Below, piece by piece: positions 29,686 to 35,814 of a stretch of DNA of 35,814 nt. Made by a program: the position numbers and the translations under genes. Numbering within the stretch: position 1 is the stretch's first letter; each line of letters begins with the position of its first letter. Source of the stretch: JAABTL01 sp964465355 (lineage in GTDB: Bacteria > Deinococcota > Deinococci > Deinococcales > Trueperaceae); assembly GCA_964465355.1 (NCBI GenBank), contig CAYXJZ010000028.1:1-35814 (forward strand), read 5' to 3'. The notes beneath the pieces are model-generated. The model was not told the DNA's origin, did not search any database, and worked only from the letters and a program-made list of their open reading frames with translations.

Positions 29686-30652
29686 GGCCGATCATGGCCC
29701 TCAGCTCGTCAACACCCAGCCACACGTCGTTCGTCTCGCTGGTGTAAGCGAAGCCCTCAGGTACAGGCTTCCCGTCCAGATGATGGCTGGTCCACCAACT
29801 GAACTCGGGCTGAATCACGTAACAATCACCCACATCGACGGTGCGGCGGGCATCGTCGACACTGATCATCTCCTCGTGGAGCTTCTCGCCGGGACGGATG
29901 CCAACGAACTCCAGATGCGCCTCCGGGGCGATGGCCTGCGCCAGGTCGGTGACCCGCATGCTCGGGATCTTCGGGACGAACAGTTCACCCCCATGCATCC
30001 TCTCCAGGCTGGCCAGCACGAAGGCAACGCCCTGGTCAAGGGTGATCCAGAAACGGGTCATGCGCTCGTCCGTGATCGGCAAGATCCCGGACTTCGCGCG
30101 GTTGAGGAAGAAGGGAACCACCGAGCCGCGGCTGCCGACCACGTTGCCATAGCGCACCACGGCGAAGCGGGTGCTCTTGCTGCCTGAATAGGCATTGCCT
30201 TGCACGAACAGCTTGTCACTCACCAGCTTGGTCGCGCCGTAGAGGTTGATCGGACTACTGGCCTTGTCAGTGCTCAGCGCGACTACGCGGCTCACGCCAC
30301 GGTCGATGCAGGCGTCGATGACGTTCTGCGCTCCATGCACGTTGGTCTTCACGGCTTCGAAGGGGTTGTACTCGGCGGCAGGCACTTGTTTCAGTGCTGC
30401 GGCGTGCACCACGGCGTCTACGCCGTCCAGTGCTCGGTAGAGCCGCTCCCGGTCGCGCACATCGCCGATGAAGAACCGCAGACGCGGTTCATCGCCGAAG
30501 TCCTGGCTCATCTCGTACTGCTTCAACTCGTCGCGGCTGAAGACCACAACGCGGCGAACAGTGGTCTGGTCCAGGATGGCCCGAGTGAACTTCCGGCCGA
30601 AGGAGCCGGTTCCGCCTGTGATCAGGATCGACTTTCCATCAAGGAAACTCAC
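29678..30652 (-). CDS. pseB: UDP-N-acetylglucosamine 4,6-dehydratase (5-inverting)
   Basis: A 324-residue short-chain dehydrogenase/reductase: 'KSILITGGTGSFGRKFTRAILDQ' (NADP site), 'VVVFSRDELKQYEMSQDF', 'FFIGDVRDRERLYRALDGVDAVVHAAALKQVPAAEYNPFEAVKTNV', the active-site 'STDKASSPINLYGATKLVSDKL', and 'RFAVVRYGNVVGSRGSVVPFFL'. This is the PseB/FlaA1 pattern; it converts UDP-GlcNAc to the 4-keto-6-deoxy-L-arabino sugar that opens the pathway. The start is GTG at 30652 with GAGGAG about twelve bases upstream. It is first in the leftward operon of seven genes, each overlapping the next by 4 to 14 bases. Confidence 0.93.
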   Translation of the reverse strand: MSFLDGKSILITGGTGSFGRKFTRAILDQTTVRRVVVFSRDELKQYEMSQDFGDEPRLRFFIGDVRDRERLYRALDGVDAVVHAAALKQVPAAEYNPFEAVKTNVHGAQNVIDACIDRGVSRVVALSTDKASSPINLYGATKLVSDKLFVQGNAYSGSKSTRFAVVRYGNVVGSRGSVVPFFLNRAKSGILPITDERMTRFWITLDQGVAFVLASLERMHGGELFVPKIPSMRVTDLAQAIAPEAHLEFVGIRPGEKLHEEMISVDDARRTVDVGDCYVIQPEFSWWTSHHLDGKPVPEGFAYTSETNDVWLGVDELRAMIGHG

Positions 30653-30714
30653 GTTGGATGAACACTCCTCACTCGCAGACTAAGCCTTGGGAGCCCTGCA
30701 GTAGTGATGGAGAC

Positions 30715-30720
30715 AGGATA
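30715..30720 (-). promoter_or_regulatory. Possible -10 of the pse operon
   Basis: TATCCT on the - strand fits TAnnnT, about 60 bases before the pseB start and within the 95-bp gap between pseB and the epimerase gene. There is no clear -35, and it lacks the TGn extension seen elsewhere, so it is a weak candidate. Confidence 0.3.
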
Positions 30721-30747
30721 CCCCTGACGGCTGCGTGAGTTGACCAG

Positions 30748-31878
30748 CTAGCTCGCTGTAGACCGGGCCGCGGCGAACCACCGCGCCGTTTGGGCCAACC
30801 CCTCCTCCAGCCCCACCACAGCCCGGTAGCCAAGCACCTGCTCCGCTAGGCTCACGTCGGCGCGCGAGTGCCGCACATCGCCGGGCCGGAAGGGGCCGAA
30901 CTCTGGTCGAGCCGTACGCAGGTCATCACGCGAAGGGTCCAGCACCAGCAGCGCGCCTCTGATCGCCTCGAAGAGATCCAGCAGGGTGACGCTATCGCCG
31001 CAACCCACGTTGTAGACACGGTTCAGCGCCTGCTCATCCTCCGTGGTCGCCGCCAGCAGGTTAGCGCCCACCACGTTGGCCACGTGCACGAAGTCGCGGG
31101 TGGTGAGGCCGTCGCCGTGGATGCGGCAGGGCTCGCCTCGCACCAGCGTCTCGATCCAGGCCGGGATCACCGCGGCGTAGGCGCCCTTTGGGTCCTGGCG
31201 CGGCCCGTAGACGTTGAAGTAGCGCAGGCCGACCGTGTCGAGGCCGTAGCCGGCGTGGAAGGCCTGAGCATAGAGCTCGTCGGCGGTCTTGCTGGCGGCG
31301 TAGGGCGACAGCACCCTGCCGAGTTGCGACTCCACCTTCACTGGCGCCGGGTCGTCGCCGTAGCTGGCGCTGGAGGCGGCGAAGACCACCCGCGCCGGAC
31401 CGCTGCCGCGGTCGCCACCGGCGGAGCGGGCTGCCTCGGAACGGCGGGCCGCGTCCAACACGTGCAGGAACCCGGTGACGTTGACGTGGTGGGCCAGCAG
31501 CGGGTCCTCTAGCGAGGCAGGCACCGAGACGAAGGCGGCGTGATGCAGCACGACCGACACGCCCTCCGCGGCTCGGCGCACCGCCTCCTGATCGCGCAGG
31601 TCGGCCTCGACGAAGCTGAAGCGGCCGGCGGCCTCGGCGCCGACGGCGGCCAGCACCTCGTCCAGGTTGCGCCGATGGCCGGTGGCGAAGCTGTCGAAAC
31701 CCACCACCCGCTGTCCAGCGCGCAACAGGGTCTCGGTCAGGTGCGAGCCGATGAAGCCGGCGGTGCCGGTGACCAGGAAGGTGCGGGGGGAGGCGCGCAG
31801 GCCGGTGATGGCAGGAGCGTAGGTGTCGCTGGCTTCCAGCAGCTCCAAGACGTTGGTCGGCGGGACGGGAAGCGACAT
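30748..31878 (-). CDS. wbpP: UDP-N-acetylglucosamine 4-epimerase, WbpP/TviC-like
   Basis: A 376-residue extended SDR epimerase with an N-terminal extension of about 30 residues before the NAD site 'TFLVTGTAGFIGSHLTETLLRAGQRVVGFDSFATGHRRNLDEV'. The last part is the hallmark of WbpP/TviC. Further landmarks are 'LHHAAFVSVPASLEDPLLAHHVNVTGFLHVLDAAR', 'VFAASSASYGDDPAPVKVESQLGRVLSPYAASKTADELYA' with the Tyr-x3-Lys pair, 'RYFNVYGPRQDPKGAYAAVIPAWI', 'IHGDGLTTRDFVHVANVV' and 'FRPGDVRHSRADVS'. It interconverts UDP-GlcNAc and UDP-GalNAc, or their uronic acids. The start is ATG at 31878 with GGAGG rather far upstream (13 bases). It is separated from pseB by 95 bp, so it may have its own promoter. Confidence 0.87.
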   Translation of the reverse strand: MSLPVPPTNVLELLEASDTYAPAITGLRASPRTFLVTGTAGFIGSHLTETLLRAGQRVVGFDSFATGHRRNLDEVLAAVGAEAAGRFSFVEADLRDQEAVRRAAEGVSVVLHHAAFVSVPASLEDPLLAHHVNVTGFLHVLDAARRSEAARSAGGDRGSGPARVVFAASSASYGDDPAPVKVESQLGRVLSPYAASKTADELYAQAFHAGYGLDTVGLRYFNVYGPRQDPKGAYAAVIPAWIETLVRGEPCRIHGDGLTTRDFVHVANVVGANLLAATTEDEQALNRVYNVGCGDSVTLLDLFEAIRGALLVLDPSRDDLRTARPEFGPFRPGDVRHSRADVSLAEQVLGYRAVVGLEEGLAQTARWFAAARSTAS

Positions 31879-31998
31879 GTGGTCATCATCGCCTCCGCCG
31901 GTCCGGGCGCAGGTGACCGACGACCCAAGCCAGGGCCGACGCAGCCATGGCGCCCAGGCGCCGTGCCGACCGCACCACGCCGCCGCATGGCCCAGCCG

Positions 31999-32004
31999 TA
32001 TCAT
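31999..32004 (+). promoter_or_regulatory. Possible -10 of ugd
   Basis: TATCAT fits TAnnnT, about 60 bases before the ATG at 32065, in the 186-bp gap between the divergent epimerase and ugd genes. No -35 is evident and nothing else was identified in the gap. Confidence 0.3.
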
Positions 32005-32064
32005 CGAAGACACCCATCTCGCCTGCAAAGCAAACGCGAGACAGCGAGGAGCCCGAGGCACCCC

Positions 32065-33420
32065 ATGAATGTGACCATCATCGGCACCGGCTACGTCGGA
32101 CTCACCACCGGCCTGGCCCTGAGCTACCTAGGCCACGACGTCAGCTGCATCGACACCAATCCACACGTCGTCGAGCGCCTGCGCGCCGGCGAGGCCACCA
32201 TCTACGAACAAGGCCTGACCGAGCTGCTGGCCGAGGTCAAGGGCCGCATCCGCTTCGGCACCAAGATCCCCCCACTCAAGGGTCGCGGCGTCGTGCTCAT
32301 CGCCGTCGGCACGCCCACCCGCCCCGACGGCGACGCCGACCTGCAGTACGTCGACCAGGCTGCCCGCGACGTCGCCGGCGCCATCCAGCCCGGCGCCGAG
32401 CTGGTCATCGTCAACAAGAGCACCGTGCCCATCGGCAGCGCGCGCCACGTGGACGGCATCGTCAAACGGGCCTTGGAGGAGCGGGGCGTTGACGCCGCCG
32501 TGGCGGTGGCCAGCAACCCCGAGTTCCTGGCCGAGGGCCGCGCCATGCACGACACCTTCTACCCCGACCGGGTGGTCATCGGCGCCGACGAGCCATGGGC
32601 CGTGGCCATGCTGCGCCAGCTCTACGCCCCGCTGCTGGAGCAGACCTTCGATCCGCCTCCAGGCACCCCGCGGCCGGAGCGCTACCCCTTGCCCAGCCTC
32701 ATCACCACCACCGCCACCAGCGCCGAGCTCACCAAGTACGCGGCCAACAGCTTCCTGGCCACCAAGATCAGCTTCATCAACGAGTTCGCCGGCCTGGCCG
32801 AGCGCGTCGGCGCCGACATCACCCAGGTGGCCCGCGCCATCGGCCTCGACGAGCGCATCGGGCCACGCTTCCTGGCTGCCGGCATCGGCTGGGGCGGGAG
32901 CTGCTTCGGCAAGGACACCCGCGCCATCATCGCCACCGCCGAGCGCTACGACTACCCGATGGAAATCGTGCAGTCCGCCATCGACGTCAACCAGCGCCAG
33001 CGCCTGCGGGTGGTGGAGAAGCTACAGGACCACCTCAAGGTGCTGCGTGGCACCACCATCGGCCTGCTCGGTCTGGCCTTCAAGGGCGGCACAGACGACC
33101 TGCGCGACGCCCCAGCCCTGACCTTGATCGAGCACCTGCAGGCACGCGGCGCCGTGGTGCGCGCCCACGACCCCATCGCCATGCCCCACGCCAAGGCACG
33201 GCATCCCGAGCTGGCCGTCAGTTACCACGACACGGCAGAGGAGCTGGCGCACGGCTGCGACGCCCTTGTGCTGGTCACCGATTGGAACGAGTACCGCCAC
33301 CTTGACTGGGCCAAGCTCAAGGAGGCCATGCGCGGCGACCTGCTGCTCGACGCGCGCAACCTGGCCAGCCCTGAGGCGGTGCAGCGGGCGGGGTTGAGCT
33401 ACGTGGGGATCGGGCGGTAG
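32065..33420 (+). CDS. ugd: UDP-glucose 6-dehydrogenase
   Basis: A 451-residue UDP-glucose/GDP-mannose dehydrogenase family enzyme that oxidises UDP-glucose to UDP-glucuronate with two NAD. It starts 'NVTIIGTGYVGLTTGLALSYLGHDVSCID' (NAD site), has 'VLIAVGTPTRPDGDADLQYV', 'VNKSTVPIGSA', 'ASNPEFLAEGRAMHDTFYPDRVVIG', 'SAELTKYAANSFLATKISFINEFAGLAERVGAD' and the catalytic Cys280 in 'GWGGSCFGKDTRAI'. The C-terminal part has 'GLLGLAFKGGTDDLRDAPAL' and 'VRAHDPIAMPHAK'. The start at 32065 has GAGG six bases upstream. It supplies uronic acid for the surface glycan made by the nearby operon (inference from location). Confidence 0.93.
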   Translation: MNVTIIGTGYVGLTTGLALSYLGHDVSCIDTNPHVVERLRAGEATIYEQGLTELLAEVKGRIRFGTKIPPLKGRGVVLIAVGTPTRPDGDADLQYVDQAARDVAGAIQPGAELVIVNKSTVPIGSARHVDGIVKRALEERGVDAAVAVASNPEFLAEGRAMHDTFYPDRVVIGADEPWAVAMLRQLYAPLLEQTFDPPPGTPRPERYPLPSLITTTATSAELTKYAANSFLATKISFINEFAGLAERVGADITQVARAIGLDERIGPRFLAAGIGWGGSCFGKDTRAIIATAERYDYPMEIVQSAIDVNQRQRLRVVEKLQDHLKVLRGTTIGLLGLAFKGGTDDLRDAPALTLIEHLQARGAVVRAHDPIAMPHAKARHPELAVSYHDTAEELAHGCDALVLVTDWNEYRHLDWAKLKEAMRGDLLLDARNLASPEAVQRAGLSYVGIGR

Positions 33421-33512
33421 CAGAGGGTCAATCCTTTTGCCTATCGTTCGTCGTCTCGAGCCTAGAGCACGTGGGGCAGCCGTTCGGGGTCGAGTATGTT
33501 GGACTCCTGGAC

Positions 33513-33559
33513 ATGTCAGAAGCTTTCAGCATCTTGACATCATGGAGGGCTGGTATGAT
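33513..33559 (+). promoter_or_regulatory. vapBC promoter region with inverted repeat
   Basis: An extended -10, TGG-TATGAT (33551-33559), lies 10 bases before the likely vapB start at 33570. TTGACA (33534-33539) could be a -35, but the spacing is only 14 bases. ATGTCA (33513-33518) and TGACAT (33535-33540) form an inverted repeat with a 16-base centre, overlapping the -35 and forming a possible operator. Confidence 0.45.
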
Positions 33560-33569
33560 GATGCTCGAC

Positions 33570-33830
33570 ATGAGGACGACCCTGACCCTCGAGCCAGATG
33601 TCGCCAAGGCCTTGGAACATGAGATGCGCCGCAGCGGCCTCGGCATGAAGGTCGTGGTCAACGCCGCGCTTCGCGCTGGGCTCGGTCTCAGCGGTGGCCC
33701 TCCGGCACCCAAGCCGTTCAAGGTCGTCCCTCATGACTTCCAGATGCGCCCCGACATCGACCCGAACAAGCTCAACCAGTTGTTGGACGAGCTGGAAGTC
33801 GAGGCCTGGCTGGCCAAACAGCAGCGATGA
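33570..33830 (+). CDS. vapB: VapB-type antitoxin
   Basis: An 86-residue protein. The N-terminus 'RTTLTLEPDVAKALEHEMRRSGLGMKVVVNAALRAGL' is a ribbon-helix-helix-type DNA-binding domain typical of VapB antitoxins. The C-terminal half (KPFKVVPHDFQMRPDIDPNKLNQLLDELEVEAWLA) is the probable toxin-binding tail. It overlaps the PIN-domain toxin gene by four bases (ATGA). The start is a choice between ATG 33570, preceded by an extended -10 with no ribosome site, and ATG 33555 (adding MMMLD), which has GGAGGG five bases upstream; I prefer 33570 because relatives begin MRTTLTL. VapB neutralises VapC and represses the pair. Confidence 0.8.
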   Translation: MRTTLTLEPDVAKALEHEMRRSGLGMKVVVNAALRAGLGLSGGPPAPKPFKVVPHDFQMRPDIDPNKLNQLLDELEVEAWLAKQQR

Positions 33831-34261
33831 TCGTCCCTGACGTCAACCTGCTGATCCACGCCTACAACCCGCGCTCCTCCGACCATCCGCGCGCTCGGGC
33901 ATGGCTGGAGTTCGTACTGGGCGATGCACGAACGATCGGTTGGACATGGGTGACGCTGCTTGGTTTCATCCGCATCTCGACCCAGCCACGGATCATGGGG
34001 CGACCCCTCACGGTGCACCAGGCCTGCGACCACGTCCGCAGCTGGCTCGCCCAACCCTACGCCCTGGTCCTGGAACCTGGCCGCCGCCATCCTGAGATCC
34101 TCTTCGGCCTCTTGGAGAGCATCGGTGCCGCCGGCGACCTCACCACCGACGCCCACCTAGCCGCCCTTGCCATCGACCACCAAGCCGAGTTGCACTCCAC
34201 CGACGCTGACTTCGCCCGCTTCCCCGGACTCAAGTGGCACAACCCGCTGCGCAGTAGCTAA
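33827..34261 (+). CDS. vapC: VapC toxin (PIN-domain ribonuclease)
   Basis: A 144-residue PIN-domain protein. The first acidic residue is in 'IVPDVNLLIHAYNP'; others sit in 'ARAWLEFVLGD', 'DLTTDAHLAALAIDHQAELHSTDADFARFPGLKW', giving the Asp-based metal site of a Mg-dependent RNase. VapC enzymes cut tRNA or rRNA loops to stop translation when free of VapB. The pattern 'GFIRISTQPRIMGRPLTVHQA' matches a common VapC subgroup. Start at 33827 overlaps the vapB stop. Confidence 0.88.
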   Translation: MIVPDVNLLIHAYNPRSSDHPRARAWLEFVLGDARTIGWTWVTLLGFIRISTQPRIMGRPLTVHQACDHVRSWLAQPYALVLEPGRRHPEILFGLLESIGAAGDLTTDAHLAALAIDHQAELHSTDADFARFPGLKWHNPLRSS

Positions 34262-34285
34262 CCTCGCGGCCCGCACGCCAGCGTC

Positions 34286-34291
34286 TACACT
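34286..34291 (+). promoter_or_regulatory. Possible -10 of the GGDEF-EAL gene
   Basis: TACACT fits TAnnnT, 61 bases before the GTG at 34353. This leader is longer than at most genes here. No -35 is clear. Confidence 0.3.
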
Positions 34292-34352
34292 GACCTCACC
34301 CAACACGCGCTGAACGCCACGCAGACAAGCGCGCTGCAAGGGGGGCGAAAGC

Positions 34353-35814
34353 GTGACCGACGCTCCGTTGCTGGACGCCGTCAAGAACTACCTGAACGCG
34401 GGGCAGGAGCTGCGGGTCATCCAGCGCCGCGTCTACCTGCTCTTCCTCGGGCTCGTTGCCCTGGGCACCGCCGCCTACATGGTCTTGCCTACACCTCTAC
34501 TGGTCGAGCCGCAAGCGACCCTGATCCGCCTGATCGTGCCCATCGGCCTGGCCATCGCCGTTGGCAGCTTCGTCGCGCTATGGCGCTTCCCTGCCACCCT
34601 GCGCGTCGTCGAACTGGTCATGTACGGCAGCAACGGGGCCCTCGTGCTTGGCGCCTTCGCCATCGGCCTGACGCTGGCCGAGACCGAACTCCAGATGCAG
34701 GTCGTGCTCGGCTCGCTAGCCCTATGGTCACCCTTGGCGATCCTCCTTGGCTTCCTGGTCTTCGGCAGCCGCGGGGGCCAGTGGGCGGCCGCGGGCTACC
34801 TTCTCAGCGCCATGGCCATCGTGTCCCCGGTCATCGCCGCCGTCGTGCTGGTGGCCCTGGTCTTCGCCTTCGCCAAGGTGGTGGAGCGGCAGACGGGCGC
34901 TCGCGTGGCCGCCGAGACGGTGGCCGGCTACGCCTACACCGACGTGCTGACCGGCCTCCCCAATCGCCTGGCCTTCAACGCCGCCCTGGAGCGGGGCATC
35001 TCGCTCTCCGAGCGGCAGGGCACCCGCATGGCGGTGTACTTCATCGACCTGGACGGCTTCAAGCTGGTCAACGACGAGTACGGGCACCAGGCGGGGGACC
35101 TGTTGCTGCGCGAGGTCGGCAGGCGTCTACAAGGCGGCCTGCGTCGCTCGGATCAGGTCGCCCGCATCAGCGGCGACGAGTTCACGGTGCTGTCCTTTCT
35201 GACCGAGGAGGAAGGGGTCGCCGCCCTGGCTGAGCGCCTGCTTGCCGCCTTCGAAGCGCCCGTCGACCTGGGCTCCGCCGCCGTGGAGGTGGGTGCCAGC
35301 ATCGGTGTCAGCCTCTTCCCCCAGGACGCTCGCACGGCCGACGAGCTGCTGCTCCAGGCCGACGCCGCCATGTACAAGGCCAAGGCGGCCGGGCGACGCC
35401 GTTGGAAGGCCTACACCCCAGGCGAGGAACACGATCACCTGGCCGAGATGGACCTCGGCGAAGCCCTGCGCAAGGCCATCGACAGTGCGGATCTCCACCT
35501 CGCCTACCAGCCCTTCTTCGACCTCCAGGACGGTCGCCTGGTGGGTGTCGAGGCGCTGGCGCGCTGGCACCACCCCGAGCTGGGCGAGGTGCCACCCCAG
35601 GTCTTCCTCGCCCAGGCCGAGCGCCATCAACTGGGCGCGGCCCTGGGCGAGCACCTGCTGCAGCGGGCCTGCGCCCAAGCCAAGGCCTGGGTGGGACCCG
35701 GGATGCCGGACCTGCGGGTGAGTGTGAACCTGGCGCCCGACCAGTTCGCTGCACCGGGTTTCGTGGACCGGGTCAAGGAGGTGCTCGAGCAGACCGGCCT
35801 CTCCCCCGACCGGC
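34353..35814 (+). CDS. Membrane GGDEF-EAL cyclic-di-GMP protein (truncated by window end)
   Basis: The first 487 codons of a longer gene that runs off the window edge. The start is GTG at 34353 with a G-rich ribosome site (AAGGGGGG) about eight bases upstream. The N-terminal 170 residues hold about six hydrophobic helices, probably a membrane sensor. A GGDEF domain follows (about 190-355): 'AYTDVLTGLPNRLAFNAAL', 'VYFIDLDGFKLVNDEYGHQAGDLLLREVG' and the signature loop RISGDEF, with Ser in the first position. An EAL domain begins at about 370: 'LHLAYQPFFDLQDGRLVGVEALARWHHPELGEVPP' and 'RVSVNLAPDQF'. The family makes or breaks cyclic di-GMP; with SGDEF either domain could be active. Cyclic di-GMP often controls surface polysaccharide, which fits the neighbouring genes. 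Confidence 0.88.
   Translation, partial: MTDAPLLDAVKNYLNAGQELRVIQRRVYLLFLGLVALGTAAYMVLPTPLLVEPQATLIRLIVPIGLAIAVGSFVALWRFPATLRVVELVMYGSNGALVLGAFAIGLTLAETELQMQVVLGSLALWSPLAILLGFLVFGSRGGQWAAAGYLLSAMAIVSPVIAAVVLVALVFAFAKVVERQTGARVAAETVAGYAYTDVLTGLPNRLAFNAALERGISLSERQGTRMAVYFIDLDGFKLVNDEYGHQAGDLLLREVGRRLQGGLRRSDQVARISGDEFTVLSFLTEEEGVAALAERLLAAFEAPVDLGSAAVEVGASIGVSLFPQDARTADELLLQADAAMYKAKAAGRRRWKAYTPGEEHDHLAEMDLGEALRKAIDSADLHLAYQPFFDLQDGRLVGVEALARWHHPELGEVPPQVFLAQAERHQLGAALGEHLLQRACAQAKAWVGPGMPDLRVSVNLAPDQFAAPGFVDRVKEVLEQTGLSPDR

Overview
The window is 35.8 kb of uniformly GC-rich DNA with tightly packed, often overlapping genes. It most resembles a member of the Deinococcota (Deinococcus/Truepera side); this is inferred, not proven. 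The reasons are a Thermus-type homoisocitrate dehydrogenase (alpha-aminoadipate lysine pathway), a PATAN/DUF4388 protein, and repeated extended -10 promoters (TGnTAnnnT) sitting so close to start codons that the mRNAs should be leaderless or nearly so.

Region 1 (1-9.5 kb, housekeeping and envelope). This holds the tail of a probable glyA, then a leftward pair encoding a HAMP membrane protein and a PATAN protein. A rightward operon hicd-ftsX-envC-like follows, then a zinc-ribbon class III cyclase fused to an AAA ATPase, and a secreted Amidase_3 cell-wall amidase. FtsX, the catalytically dead LytM/EnvC-like protein and the amidase would fit an FtsEX-EnvC-amidase division module, although ftsE is not in the window. 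Perfect hairpins lie at the ends of the cyclase and amidase genes.

Region 2 (9.5-14 kb, accessory). A leftward HigB/HigA-type toxin-antitoxin pair has a textbook promoter with a 7-bp palindromic operator. It is followed by a 27-codon membrane microprotein gene with its own promoter, a leftward small acidic protein plus SRPBCC protein, a GT4 glycosyltransferase on an overlapping divergent promoter, and a Nudix hydrolase coupled to a protein of unknown function.

Region 3 (14-24.1 kb, surface polysaccharide). A leftward TupA-like ATP-grasp gene lies divergent from a rightward seven-gene operon: a GT-B-like transferase, an O-antigen polymerase, a GT2, a GT4, a second O-antigen ligase carrying an inserted jelly-roll-like domain, an acyltransferase 3 and a Wzx-like flippase.

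Region 4 (24.1-33.4 kb, sugar nucleotides). A leftward seven-gene operon in which every junction overlaps encodes pseudaminic acid synthesis: pseB, pseC, pseF, an ATP-grasp enzyme, pseG, a hexapeptide acyltransferase and pseI. The usual GNAT-type PseH is missing, so the hexapeptide acyltransferase is the likely stand-in. A WbpP-like UDP-GlcNAc 4-epimerase and UDP-glucose 6-dehydrogenase complete the precursor supply. Regions 3 and 4 together look like a complete locus for a pseudaminate- and uronate-containing surface glycan.

Region 5 (33.4 kb to end) has a VapBC toxin-antitoxin pair and the start of a membrane GGDEF-EAL protein cut by the window edge. No tRNA, rRNA, CRISPR array or insertion sequence was seen.
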